35,053 bases of DNA from an uncultured bacterium (lineage in GTDB: Bacteria > Acidobacteriota > Aminicenantia > Aminicenantales > CALLJL01): the NCBI GenBank assembly GCA_938092135.1, contig CALLJL010000015.1, forward strand, positions 65,522-100,574. The letters run 5' to 3'. The position numbers were made by a program, and so were the translations under genes. Below are positions 22,671 to 31,909 of this stretch, in pieces. Position 1 is the stretch's first letter. Each line of letters opens with the position of its first letter. The notes beneath the pieces are model-generated. The model was not told the origin of the DNA, made no database searches, and worked only from the letters and a program-made list of their open reading frames with translations.

Positions 22671-24404
22671 CTATTCTTTGAGTTGGGGATGACGGAGATG
22701 AAAGTCAGTAGCTTGCTGAAAAGCTCTGGCTACTCTTAGAACCTTATCTTCAGCAAAAAGCTGGCCAATAAAGGAAATACTTGTGGGATGTCCCTGATCG
22801 TCAAAGCCATTGGGAACTACAACTGCCGGATGTCCAGTTAAATTAGTGAGAAGGAGGTTAGAACCGCCAAAGGAAGGAGCTACATAAACATCGATATCCT
22901 TCATCCTTTCAGCCATCTCTTTCATGAGTAGCCAGCGAATTCGATTAGCCTGAATATATTCAACTGCAGGAATCAGACGGGCTTGCCGGAAAACATTGGG
23001 CCAGGCATTTCGACCTTGGCGAACTAAAAGTTCATCCAGGTTGTTGCGGGTTAATTCATCGAAAGCAGCCGCCGCCTCGACATTAAGAATGAAAGATAAA
23101 GAATCGACGGGAATATCGGCAGGAAGTTCAAAGGGAATAAGCTCAAAGCCGAGAGATCTGAGCACTTCAAGAGATTTCATGTCGTTTTTTTTGTTTCGAT
23201 AATCCCGCTCAAACTCTTTTTTTAGATAACCCAAGCGAATTGATCTTAAATCGAGATCTGGATCCCAGCGGAAAGGTTTATCGACGCAGGTTAAATCAAC
23301 TCCATCGGGACCAATTATAGCCTCAAAAACAATGGCACAATCGTCCACTGACCGGGCAATAGGGCCAATTTTATCCATGCTCCAGCTTAAAGTCATGGCC
23401 CCAGCCCGGCTTACTCGGCCAAAGGTTGGTCGAAGGCCGGTAACGCCGCAGCGGGTGGAAGGAGAGACAATAGACCCCCAAGTTTCGCTGCCAATGGCAA
23501 AGCCCACCAGGCCAGCAGCTGTGGCTGCCGCTGACCCGGCCGAAGAACCGCTTGACCCTTGGGCATAGTCCCAGGGATTTCTCGTTCGACCGCCAAACCA
23601 GACATCTCCCCAAGCCAATTCCCCTAAAGAAAGTTTGGCTACCAGAACAGCTCCTGCCTTTTCCAATTTTTTAATGACGGTTGCATCTTCAGAGGGGATC
23701 TGATCTTTATAAGGGGCTGCCCCCCAGGTTGTTCTAATCCCCTTTGTGGCTAAAAGATCCTTGGCGCCATAGGGGATGCCATGAAGGGGACCTCGGTATT
23801 TACCTCGGGCTATTTCCTCATCAGCCCGCTTCGCCTGCTCGCGGGCAAGGTCTTCGGTCAAAGTGACCACACACTCGAGTTTGGGTCCATATTTTTTTAG
23901 GCGACGGAGATAAATTTCGGTTAATTCTTGGGACGTAACTTGTCCGGTTCGAATGAGCTCGGCCAAAGCGGTAACAGGATAAAAAGCTACTTCTTCGAGA
24001 TTCTCAGGTCGTTTAAAATTGCTGTTGACGACGGCAGCAAAGGATGGGCTAAAAGCTGTGGCGGGCTGATAAATATTTTTAGTTTCCCTCGAGACTCTAT
24101 TTTCCCCTGTAAGCTGAGGATTAAAATAAAAAGCTGGAGGAATATTATTAGGTAAAGAAACTCGGCGCAGCCGTCGATAGATATTGGCGTGATTGCGGAC
24201 ATCTTCCAACATGAGTTTTCTTTCCTTCGAGGTAAAAGGAAGATCGATTATTTTCTCTACAGATTTAATATCAGTGGTTTGAATTTTTCTGCCCTTAAAG
24301 AAAAAAAGAGAAAAAGCGCCGCCGATAACCAAAATAATCAGGGCCAGAATTAAAAAAATTGGCCAGATGTTTGGCCAACTTAGCTTTTTATCTTTCGCTG
24401 TCAT
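22671..24404 (-). CDS. Membrane-anchored amidase (amidase signature family)
   Basis: A 577-aa enzyme of the Ser-cisSer-Lys amidase family. One transmembrane helix near residues 13-36 (FLILALIILVIGGAFSLFFF) anchors it, leaving the catalytic domain presumably outside the cytoplasm. The triad can be placed, in this start's numbering, at K215 (IPYGAKDLL), S287 (GSSGSSAGS) and S311 (ETWGSIVSP); the usual ETGGSI is ETWGSI here. The start at codon 5 of the longest frame is chosen because GGAGG lies within the preceding codons at correct spacing; an upstream ATG at 24416 has no site. Substrate unknown (peptide amide, fatty amide or cyclic amide). Divergent from the MFS gene across 290 bases. Confidence 0.9.
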   Translation of the reverse strand: MTAKDKKLSWPNIWPIFLILALIILVIGGAFSLFFFKGRKIQTTDIKSVEKIIDLPFTSKERKLMLEDVRNHANIYRRLRRVSLPNNIPPAFYFNPQLTGENRVSRETKNIYQPATAFSPSFAAVVNSNFKRPENLEEVAFYPVTALAELIRTGQVTSQELTEIYLRRLKKYGPKLECVVTLTEDLAREQAKRADEEIARGKYRGPLHGIPYGAKDLLATKGIRTTWGAAPYKDQIPSEDATVIKKLEKAGAVLVAKLSLGELAWGDVWFGGRTRNPWDYAQGSSGSSAGSAAATAAGLVGFAIGSETWGSIVSPSTRCGVTGLRPTFGRVSRAGAMTLSWSMDKIGPIARSVDDCAIVFEAIIGPDGVDLTCVDKPFRWDPDLDLRSIRLGYLKKEFERDYRNKKNDMKSLEVLRSLGFELIPFELPADIPVDSLSFILNVEAAAAFDELTRNNLDELLVRQGRNAWPNVFRQARLIPAVEYIQANRIRWLLMKEMAERMKDIDVYVAPSFGGSNLLLTNLTGHPAVVVPNGFDDQGHPTSISFIGQLFAEDKVLRVARAFQQATDFHLRHPQLKE

Positions 24405-24515
24405 CGGAACCTCCATAGTTAAGTTAATTTCTGACTTCAGATTTTATGATATTTAACCTTAAAGATTAAGAGAAAAGCTGATTCCCTGGTCATCTCTTTC
24501 AATTTTCCTTTTTGA

Positions 24516-24535
24516 TTGACACTTTTTGGTTGACA
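24516..24535 (+). promoter_or_regulatory. Tandem TTGACA hexamers in the amidase/MFS divergent spacer
   Basis: Two perfect TTGACA hexamers at 24516-24521 and 24530-24535. Only a poor -10 (TAAGAA at 24553) sits 17 bases from the second, so promoter activity toward the MFS gene is possible but unproven. The rest of the 24405-24693 spacer shows nothing notable. Confidence 0.3.
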
Positions 24536-24693
24536 ATATTCGGAAATTCTTCTAAGAAACCAATTTATTGCTTGTTCCTATTGAGTTGCAGTTTCGAAGG
24601 CCTTAATTTATATTCAGGCCTGAAGGGCTGATAAGCTCAAGAATTGGAACAGGAGATGGTTGAAAAGGTAGAAATTAATAAATAGAGGAGGCT

Positions 24694-25962
24694 ATGAGAG
24701 AGGAATATAAGGAAAAGGCGATGATTAGGCTTCGCTGGCTGGTCCTAGTTCTTATGGGCTTGGTCATTTTTGGAGCTTATTATGCCTATGATGCGGTGAG
24801 TCCCATCGCTGATTTTATTATGAGGGATATGAATTTGAGCCGAGCTCAATATGGTCTTCTTTTCAGTTTCTATTATTTACCCAATTTTATAATGGTTCTT
24901 ATTGGGGGCATTCTTCTCGACCGCATCGGTATTAGGCGAGCAGGCGGAATTTTTGTTTCCCTATGCACTTTGGGGGTTCTTATCACTGCCTTTTTTTCAG
25001 GCTTGAGTTTCCCTTTCATGCTCCTTGGACGCCTTATCTACGGGCTTGGATCAGAGTCCCTCATAATTACCCAGAATAAAGTTCTGGCCAAATGGTTCCG
25101 AGGCAAAGAGCTGGCTTTAGCTTTTGGTTTAAATCTTATGGTCGCTCGCCTTGGAACTTTTGCCGCCCTTAATAGTGCGGCGCGAATCCAGGCTCTTTCC
25201 GGGTCTTGGAAATTGGCCATTTGGGTTTCAGCCATTATTATGTTTTTTTCTCTAGCTCTCTTTTTCATTTATTCAGGAATTGATCGTTCCCGGGATAAAT
25301 ATTTTCTTCAAAATGCTTTTTTGACGGCTGAAGACAGGTTTGTTTTCAAAGAAATCTTTGCTTTTCGACCTTCTTTCTGGTACGTCTCGCTTCTTTGCCT
25401 GACTTTTTATTCAGCTATTTTCCCCTTTACAGCCTTCTCGACCGTTTTTCTTCAATCCAAATTTGGTTTTAGTGCAATCAAGGGTGGCTTTTATACATCT
25501 TTAGTAATTACTGGAACCATGTTTTTTACGCCCATTTTTGGCTATTTAGTAGACAAAATTGGCCGAAGGGCCACTTTAATGATTATTGGTTCAGGACTTC
25601 TCATCCCTATTTATTTAACTTTAGCTTTAACTTATTTTCCTCCTTCAGTGGCCATGATTGCCCTTGGGCTGGCTTTCAGTCTTGTCCCAGCTGCCCTGTG
25701 GCCGGCGATTCCCATCATGGTTGAAGAGAAGCGCCTGGGCACTGCCTATGGCTTAATGACTTTAATTCAAAATGTGGGATTGACAGTTTTTAATTGGTTG
25801 GCTGGAAAAATCACGGATCTTTCAGGCGGCGATTATAAAAATACCATTCTTATGTTTGCCGCCTTAGGATCTATTGGTTTCTTTTTTGCGCTACTTCTGA
25901 AACAGGCAGCTCGGCAGGATGGTAACCGAATTGAGTTACCCACAAGCCAGGCCCAGGCTTGA
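24694..25962 (+). CDS. Major facilitator superfamily transporter
   Basis: A 422-aa integral membrane transporter with about 12 helices in two halves joined by a charged central loop (YSGIDRSRDKYF, about residues 190-215). MFS motif A appears after helix 2 as GGILLDRIGIRRAGG and its second-half copy as YLVDKIGRRATLM. There is no substrate-specific motif I recognise. It resembles nitrate/nitrite- or organic-anion-type MFS proteins only in general form. The first ATG is close behind a GGAGG; an in-frame ATG at 24721 preceded by AAGG is an alternative start. Divergent from the amidase gene, possibly functionally linked to uptake or export of amidase substrates or products. Confidence 0.9.
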   Translation: MREEYKEKAMIRLRWLVLVLMGLVIFGAYYAYDAVSPIADFIMRDMNLSRAQYGLLFSFYYLPNFIMVLIGGILLDRIGIRRAGGIFVSLCTLGVLITAFFSGLSFPFMLLGRLIYGLGSESLIITQNKVLAKWFRGKELALAFGLNLMVARLGTFAALNSAARIQALSGSWKLAIWVSAIIMFFSLALFFIYSGIDRSRDKYFLQNAFLTAEDRFVFKEIFAFRPSFWYVSLLCLTFYSAIFPFTAFSTVFLQSKFGFSAIKGGFYTSLVITGTMFFTPIFGYLVDKIGRRATLMIIGSGLLIPIYLTLALTYFPPSVAMIALGLAFSLVPAALWPAIPIMVEEKRLGTAYGLMTLIQNVGLTVFNWLAGKITDLSGGDYKNTILMFAALGSIGFFFALLLKQAARQDGNRIELPTSQAQA

Positions 25963-26133
25963 TTTTTAGAGTTTGATTAAAGAGAAAAAGGTCAAAAAAG
26001 TTGTTTTTCTTTTGAATTTAAAATTGATTAAAAATGTTTCTTTAGTCGAAACTAATTTAATTTATAATTATTAATGGATGGTTAAAAGATAATCGGAGGC
26101 CGAAGGATTAGAATTTTAATATCAAAAAAATAA

Positions 26134-27668
26134 ATGAGGGAAAAGGACCGTGGTTACATTATTATTTTGATTAGCTTTGTGCTTATTTATTTTCTTGCCA
26201 ATCTTGTTTGGCTGATAAAAGATAACCTTCCTCCCCCTTTGATCAATCTGCCCATGGTCTTATTGTTTTAAAATTCTACCGATTGTTAGATCATCCTGAA
26301 AAACTTTCTCTAACAAAGCTCCTGCGAGTAACTAATTATTGGCCACCCTTTTTTCATTTTTCGGCGGCCATAGTTACCAAGATTTTCGGTTTCTCAGCCG
26401 ATAAAATAGCTACAACTAATTTTTTCTTTTTATTTCTTTTAGTGTTCTCTCTTTTTAAAATAGGCGAATTCTGGTTTCGCCCTTCGGCAAGTCTTCTATT
26501 TGTTTTTATGACTTTAATGCCCCCTATGGTTTTTGGCCTGGTTAGAGATAACCTGGTTGATTTCTGCCTTTTAACCACCGTAGTTTGCGTCCAATATTTA
26601 ATTATTAAAAGTCTAGGTGGTTGGAACGCTAAATACGGCCCTTTTTTGGGCCTTGCCATTGGCTGTTCCCTTCTAACCAAATGGACGGCTCCCGTTTTTT
26701 TTGCCTTGACGGCGCCCTTAATTTTTCTTAAAAATTGGATTAAACAAAAAAGGCCCATTAAACTAGCTTTAATTCGATCTTTAGTTGTTATTCTCGTGGC
26801 CCTGATTATTTCTTTACCTTGGTATATAAAAAATTTTGTTAATTTTCGAGCTGGGGCCCAGCATGCTCTTTTTGCTGATTCCAAGCTCGAGCAAGATCCA
26901 GTGAATTTCTGGCCTTCCCTGATCTGGTATTTAATAAGTTTAAAGGAAGTGATTATTACTAATTGGTTGTTTCCTTTTTTTCTTTTTGGACTTATTTTCT
27001 ATTTTCTCTGGGTAAGAAACTGGGCCGCTTTGGTTTTCGCTTTGGCCTGGATTTTTCCAGCTTTTTTTATTTTCATTATTATTCCCAATAAAGATGCTCG
27101 CTTCATTCTTCCTCTTTTCCCTCCCCTTGCTCTTTTAAGTGCGACTGGCTTAAGTTCTTTTCCTTGGAAAAAAATCCGTCTTATTTTAATTAGCTTTTTG
27201 GTAATGGTTGCCAGCTTTCAATTTATGGCTATTTCCTTTGGCTGGCCAAGAAGAAAAGATCACCCCTACGCCTTTCAGGCTTCCTCTGAAAATTGGCCGA
27301 TTGAAGATATTCTGATGACTATAGCCAACCATTTTCCAGGTAAAAGACTAAGACTAGCGGTTTCAGTGAATCAACCCTATTTTAATCCTAATACTTTCAG
27401 ATTTTTTAGTGAAATAAAAAAATATCCCTATGAAATTGAGGAAATTGGCGGACGACAAGTTAATTTTACCCAACTTCTTAGCTATCATTTTTTAATTCTT
27501 AAGACAGGAGAGATTGCTCTTGAGCATACAGCTTACTACCGGATTGAATTTCTGAAAAAATTCTGGGCTTGGCTGGCGGAAGAAAGAAAATATCCATCTT
27601 TTTTCCTTTGGAAAAAGTGGCTTTTGCCCGATGGCAGTGAAGCGCTAGTTTATAAAATAGAAAAATAA
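26134..27668 (+). CDS. GT39/ArnT-like membrane glycosyltransferase, apparently frameshifted
   Basis: A multi-pass GT-C type transferase using a polyprenyl-phosphate sugar. The readable protein from 26283 on is 461 aa with about ten helices and WPPFFHFSAA, DARFILPLFPPLALL and RDNLVDFCLL, as in ArnT/PMT relatives. Its natural N-terminus is in another frame: ATG at 26134 gives a first helix (YIIILISFVLIYFLANLVWL) and DNLPPP. After a -1 shift inside the run CCCCCTTT (26233-26240) the reading continues DQSAHGLIVLKFYRLLDHP, the expected catalytic first-loop motif. One base therefore seems missing: assembly error or a recent mutation. The run does not form a standard X-XXY-YYZ slippery site. RBS weak. 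If the base is truly missing, only an N-terminally truncated protein would result. Confidence 0.7.
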
Positions 27669-27818
27669 AAATTTAGGATAGGTAATTCTACCAAAATGTT
27701 TTAGATGAGAGGCACAAGGTAAAATTCCTAGTTTTTTCATTGAGCTCTTTTATTTCTTTTGCTATAAATTAACTTTCTAATTTTTAAATTTCTACTTTTT
27801 CTTTTTATTGAGGCTTCA

Positions 27819-28439
27819 ATGATAAAAGCTATTATCAGCGATATGGGCCAGGTTGTTCTTTGGTTTGATAATCGTCAATTTTATCGGCGCTTAAGCCAGG
27901 TTTCTTCTCTCGATGAAGAGGAGATCAGACAGAGGGTTCGGGATCATTTTGATTTAATTGAACTTTTCGATACAGGACAGATTTCGGCTCAGGAATTTTA
28001 TTTAAAGGTAATCAATCTCACCCAGGCTAATTTGACCTTTGAGGCTTTCCAGGAGGCTTATTGTGATGTTTTTTCTCCCAATTATTCGGTCATTGAAATT
28101 CTAAAAAAAATTAAAAACCGCTATCGTCTAATTCTTCTCTCTAATACTGATTGCCTTCGTTTCTCCTTTATTCAGCAACGTTTTCCTGAAATCATGATAT
28201 TTGATTCCTTAGTTTTGTCCTACCAGGTTGGTTTAATGAAGCCTCATCCACAAATTTATCGCCTTGCCTTACAGGCTGCTCAGGTTGAACCTCCGGAAGC
28301 GCTTTTCATTGATGATTTAGAGGAAAATATCCGAACGGCTGAGACTTTAGGCCTGGCGACGATTCTTTATCGACCAGAAACTGATCTTGTCCAGGCTCTG
28401 CTTTCATATGGAATAGACCTATCCTCCGACTCGACTTAA
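27819..28439 (+). CDS. HAD superfamily hydrolase (subfamily IA, YihX-like)
   Basis: A 206-aa phosphatase-type protein. The nucleophile motif is ISDMGQVVLWFDN, where D8 is present but the second acidic residue is glycine (G10), as in the YihX-like sugar phosphate phosphatases. Motif 2 is LILLSNTD, motif 3 has the lysine in GLMKPHPQIY and motif 4 is LFIDDLEENI. A helical cap domain lies between residues 17 and 90. Probable substrates are small sugar phosphates or nucleotides. GAGG six bases before the ATG supports the start. It is a single gene between the frameshifted glycosyltransferase and the M48 peptidase, with about 150-200 bases free on either side and no distinctive structure there. Confidence 0.9.
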   Translation: MIKAIISDMGQVVLWFDNRQFYRRLSQVSSLDEEEIRQRVRDHFDLIELFDTGQISAQEFYLKVINLTQANLTFEAFQEAYCDVFSPNYSVIEILKKIKNRYRLILLSNTDCLRFSFIQQRFPEIMIFDSLVLSYQVGLMKPHPQIYRLALQAAQVEPPEALFIDDLEENIRTAETLGLATILYRPETDLVQALLSYGIDLSSDST

Positions 28440-28645
28440 GCTTTAATTAAAGATTTTGATCTGAAGATTGCCAAAATAAGACTTTGGGTTTAAAATAGGA
28501 AACTAAAATTTCTATTTTAAAAGAGAGGGTTTGAATCTAAATTTATAATAAACAAGGAAGAACAAGATTAAAGAAAGCTATTTTATTTAAGTGGGAAAAA
28601 GATTTTTCCTTTTATATAATTTAAAGAAAATCAAAGAAAAAGGAA

Positions 28646-30076
28646 ATGAAAACAAAAATTGTTGTATTTTTTTTGGCAGGCCTGCCTTTCATCTTTTTAG
28701 GCTGTGCAGTTAATCCAGTTACGGGAGAGAAAGAACTTAGCCTGATTTCAACTTCTCAGGAAAAAGCAATTGGTCAACAGACTGATCTTGAAATTAAAGC
28801 GCATTATGGTTTAGTTGAAGATCCACAGCTTATCTCTTACCTAGATGGAATTGGCCAAGCAATTGTTCCCCATACTCACCGCCCTGATCTTGAATATCAT
28901 TTTGCTATCCTTGATTCGCCCGTTATTAATGCCTTCGCTGTTCCTGGTGGCTATGTTTACGTCACCCGGGGCATTTTAGCTTTGATTTCCAATGAGGCTG
29001 AACTGGCTACGATCCTCGGCCATGAGCTGGGCCACATCAGCGCCCGACATAGTCTCAAAAGGATGAGTCAGATGATTCTGGTCCAGACTGGTTTAGCTGT
29101 TGTTAGCGCCATTGATAAAAGGCTGGCTGATATAGCCGGTTTGGCCGGAGTTGGTCTTCAGCTGCTTTTTCTTAAATATAGTCGGGATGACGAATATCAG
29201 GCAGATAGCCTCGGGGTTGCCTACGCTCGTCGGGCAGGTTGGTCGCCCGTTTTTATGATTGACTTCTTTCTTTCCCTTGAAAAACTGGGCGATCTTTCCG
29301 GTGGCCGGCCTTTGCCTGGCTTCCTTTCGACTCACCCTTTGACCAAAGACCGGATAGAGAGAGTCAAGGCAATGATAACTGAAGAAGATGCCAAGCTTAA
29401 GGTAAATCAGAATTTATATCTCCAGAGAATTCAAGGGCTTGTCTTCGGTGATGACCCCCGACAGGGCTTTATCGAAAAAGGAAGATTCTTTCATCCCCAA
29501 CTTCGCTTTGTTTTTTCAATTCCTGAAGACTGGCAGGTTCAAAATACAGCTTCCCAGGTCAGGCTTTCATCTAAGGATGGTCAGGCCGCCCTCGTTCTTA
29601 TGGTAGAAAAGAGTTCCGAGAATTTAGCGTCTTATGCTTCCAGAAAAATATCCACTTTTAAAGGAACAAAATTGCTCGGAGAAGATCAAGTGGAGACGCC
29701 TAATTTTCCTTCCTATCATACCTATTATTTAGTTGAATCAAATGAAGGAGAAGCCCTTTACCTGAGATTGAGTTTAATCCGCTATGGAGAATACATTTTT
29801 AGCTTTTATGGCCTTGCGCCTTGGCGAAATTATCCTGCCTATGATGAAAGATTTAAAAGGATGATCCAGTCTTTTGACGAACTCAAGGACCAAGCTTATT
29901 TAAATCGCCAGCCCCTGAGAATTCATATTGTTCGGGCCTCAGGAAAAGAGAAACTTCAGGAGATTTTTCAAAAGGAAAATGTACCCAGAAATCTTTGGCC
30001 TCAATTAAATATTATGAATAAATTAGAACCTGAGGTTATTCCTTCCTCTGGAACATTGATCAAAATAGTCAGATAA
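28646..30076 (+). CDS. M48 family metalloprotease lipoprotein (BepA-like)
   Basis: A 476-aa zinc metalloprotease. The lipobox FLGC (C20) marks it as a lipoprotein in the periplasm. The zinc site is HELGH (126-130) with the third ligand E183 in SRDDEYQADSLG. The fold before it (INAFAVPGGYVYVTRGIL) is typical of the M48 BepA/YfgC and LoiP branch that degrades misassembled outer-membrane proteins. After residue 260 a second region (FVFSIPEDWQVQNTASQ, LVLMVEKSSENL) and a small C-terminal LysM/SH3-like end (LRIHIVRASGKEKLQEIF) replace the TPR tail of BepA, so the partner surface is different. AAGGAA precedes the ATG. It fits with the Spy-like protein as envelope quality control. Confidence 0.93.
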   Translation: MKTKIVVFFLAGLPFIFLGCAVNPVTGEKELSLISTSQEKAIGQQTDLEIKAHYGLVEDPQLISYLDGIGQAIVPHTHRPDLEYHFAILDSPVINAFAVPGGYVYVTRGILALISNEAELATILGHELGHISARHSLKRMSQMILVQTGLAVVSAIDKRLADIAGLAGVGLQLLFLKYSRDDEYQADSLGVAYARRAGWSPVFMIDFFLSLEKLGDLSGGRPLPGFLSTHPLTKDRIERVKAMITEEDAKLKVNQNLYLQRIQGLVFGDDPRQGFIEKGRFFHPQLRFVFSIPEDWQVQNTASQVRLSSKDGQAALVLMVEKSSENLASYASRKISTFKGTKLLGEDQVETPNFPSYHTYYLVESNEGEALYLRLSLIRYGEYIFSFYGLAPWRNYPAYDERFKRMIQSFDELKDQAYLNRQPLRIHIVRASGKEKLQEIFQKENVPRNLWPQLNIMNKLEPEVIPSSGTLIKIVR

Positions 30077-30163
30077 GAGAAGCCATTACTTTCTTTCTAT
30101 TAATTTTCCATGCTTTTATTTAATTTATGTTAGAATATAATTTAATTTTTTAAGGAGGGAAAA

Positions 30164-31207
30164 TTGCTTACAGAAGAAAAAATAAAGGAAGTTCTAACTC
30201 AGGTTATTGACCCTGAACTTAACCGCAATCTTGTGGATCTCGGAATGGTTAGGCAAATTGATCTAAAAGGAGGCAGAGTAAAAATTCAACTAGCTTTAAC
30301 TTTTGCTGGCTGTCCCTTAAAAGAACAAATTGCTGAGGAAGCAAGGAAAGCTGTTCTTTCTTTGGAAGGGGTGGAAGAGGTGGAAATAGAAATGACTGAA
30401 ATGACCGATGAGGAAAGGCGACGGATTGGTATTGGCAGTCAGAAGCAGGGAGTAGCTGAACCTTTTAATAAGATTGCGCATGTCCTTGCTGTTATGAGTG
30501 GCAAGGGTGGGGTCGGTAAATCGTTGATTTCTGCCCTTCTGGCTTTGGCTTTGAGAGAAAAGGGGCAGAGTGTAGGCATTTTGGATGCAGACATTACGGG
30601 ACCGAGCATTCCCAAGATGTTTGGTCTTAAAGAAAGGCCTTCAGGCGGTCCTATGGGAATTAAACCTGTTGAAAGCAAAAAGGGTATAAAAATTATGTCA
30701 ATAAACCTTTTGCTGCCTGAAGAAGATATAGCTGTTATCTGGAGAGGACCTCTCATCAGTTCGGCTATTAGGCAATTCTGGAGCGATGTTTTGTGGGGGG
30801 AATTGGATTGGTTATTAATTGATCTTCCGCCAGGAACTTCCGATGCTTCTCTCACGGTGATGCAGGCCCTTCCCCTTTCTGGGGTTGTACTAGTCAGCAC
30901 TCCTCAGGAACTGGCTGAGATGGTTGTGCGCAAGGCAGCCTGGATGGCTTTGAGAATGAAGGTTCCCCTTCTGGGCTTGATCGAAAACATGAGCTATTTT
31001 GTTTGTCCAGAAAGTGGTCGCGCCTACGAAATCTTTGGCCGAGGTCGGGGTGAAGAAATGGCTGCCCGATTGGGAATCAGTTTTTTGGGCCGCGTACCGA
31101 TAGATCCAAGAATTCCCTCCCTCTGTGATGCTGGCGAAATTGAATCTCTTCCCCTTGATAATTTCCTTTCCATAGCAAGCAAAGTAGAGAAGAAAGTGGT
31201 TTTTTAA
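30164..31207 (+). CDS. mrp: Mrp/NBP35-type iron-sulfur cluster carrier ATPase
   Basis: A 347-aa cytoplasmic P-loop ATPase that carries [4Fe-4S] clusters. The N-terminal MIP18/DUF59-like domain (1-95) has TFAGCP (C50). The ATPase part has the deviant Walker A SGKGGVGKS (112-120), DADITGPSIP and LIDLPPGTSD. The normally conserved CPxC cluster ligand pair is changed to C281PES284: the first cysteine is kept and the second is serine, so the bridging cluster may be bound differently or lost. The start is TTG, chosen because AAGGAGGG lies four bases upstream; a TATAAT at 30136 may be its -10. Single gene, ended by a hairpin at 31213. Confidence 0.93.
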   Translation: MLTEEKIKEVLTQVIDPELNRNLVDLGMVRQIDLKGGRVKIQLALTFAGCPLKEQIAEEARKAVLSLEGVEEVEIEMTEMTDEERRRIGIGSQKQGVAEPFNKIAHVLAVMSGKGGVGKSLISALLALALREKGQSVGILDADITGPSIPKMFGLKERPSGGPMGIKPVESKKGIKIMSINLLLPEEDIAVIWRGPLISSAIRQFWSDVLWGELDWLLIDLPPGTSDASLTVMQALPLSGVVLVSTPQELAEMVVRKAAWMALRMKVPLLGLIENMSYFVCPESGRAYEIFGRGRGEEMAARLGISFLGRVPIDPRIPSLCDAGEIESLPLDNFLSIASKVEKKVVF

Positions 31208-31212
31208 AAAAT

Positions 31213-31244
31213 ATCTTTCCTCTTTTTTGATAAAGAGCAAAGAT
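31213..31244. terminator. Bidirectional terminator between mrp and yjbQ
   Basis: ATCTTT-C-CTCTTT (31213-31225) pairs with AAAGAG-C-AAAGAT (31232-31244): 12 base pairs with one C-C mismatch and a 6-nt loop. A T-rich run follows on both sides (CTTTTTT on plus after CTTTCGAA, and ATTTTTT on minus), so it can end both convergent transcripts. Confidence 0.6.
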
Positions 31245-31346
31245 CTTTCGAACTTTTTTAATAAGAAAGAAGCAAATTTAACTTTTCATAAAAAATTATT
31301 CAGAAATAGATTGGTTTTTTAGATTTTCTTGTCGTTCCAATTTCTT

Positions 31347-31742
31347 TTAGTAGCTAATAGCTGAGAGGAAGACCCGGCGCCGACGTGGTCCATCAAATTC
31401 GCAGAAGGTTATTCCCTGCCAGGTTCCGAGACAAAGCTTCCCTTCTTTTATGATAATGTAAAGGCAGTGCCCACAGAGAGAAGCTTTAACATGAGCCGGT
31501 GAATTGCCTTCGCTATGGGTATAGGGAAGACTATCAGGAACCATGCGCCCTAAGGCCATAATAATGTCTCTTTTTACTGAGGGATCGGCATTTTCATTGA
31601 TAATTAAGCCGGCAGTCGTATGGGGAACAAAAATAATAATTCCTCCTTGCTTTATTCCCATTGCTTGAACTTCTCGAGCGATTAAAGAGGTTATATCAAT
31701 AAGCTCTTCTCTTGATCTAGTTTCAATTTCAATTATCCTCAT
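31347..31742 (-). CDS. YjbQ/UPF0047 family protein
   Basis: A 131-aa protein of the YjbQ (UPF0047) family, small homotrimeric cytoplasmic proteins with weak thiamine-phosphate synthase activity reported for some members. The hallmark sequence is IIIFVPHTTAGLIINENADPSV, with later MVPDSLPYTHSEGNSPAHVKASL and LGTWQGITFCEFDGPRRRRV. These hold the conserved histidine/threonine/aspartate residues around a metal or phosphate pocket. The start with MRIIEIETR at 31742 is supported by AAGGAGAGGG just upstream, against an in-frame ATG at 31772. It is downstream of the TPR lipoprotein with a 167-base gap on the same strand. Real physiological role unknown. Confidence 0.92.
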   Translation of the reverse strand: MRIIEIETRSREELIDITSLIAREVQAMGIKQGGIIIFVPHTTAGLIINENADPSVKRDIIMALGRMVPDSLPYTHSEGNSPAHVKASLCGHCLYIIIKEGKLCLGTWQGITFCEFDGPRRRRVFLSAISY

Positions 31743-31909
31743 TGACCCTCTCCTTAATTTCAAGTTTCTCAAGTTTCTTATAAAAAAATAATTATTAAAA
31801 TCAATTATAATTGAGTTTGATTATTGGTCTATTTTGTCTCTGATTTCAACCAAAGAGCTTTAAAGTTTTTAATTATTTCAGCCAAGGGAAATGAATTAGG
31901 TTGAATCAG

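Noticed and set aside
26233..26240. Programmed -1 ribosomal frameshift site
   Set aside because: The run in frame reads T-CCC-CCT, not X-XXY-YYZ, and no obvious downstream stimulatory stem was seen; error or mutation is more likely.
26354..26884. Long minus-strand open frame (176 codons) antisense to the glycosyltransferase
   Set aside because: Lysine/arginine-rich translation with no domain logic, mirroring hydrophobic codons of the membrane protein on the other strand; shadow frame.
27819..27860. HAD protein lacking the second motif-1 aspartate, possible loss of activity
   Set aside because: The D-x-G form is known in active YihX-like relatives, and the other motifs are intact.
30439..30900. 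Minus-strand open frame antisense to mrp
   Set aside because: Covers the conserved ATPase core of mrp and gives a composition without any motif; shadow frame.
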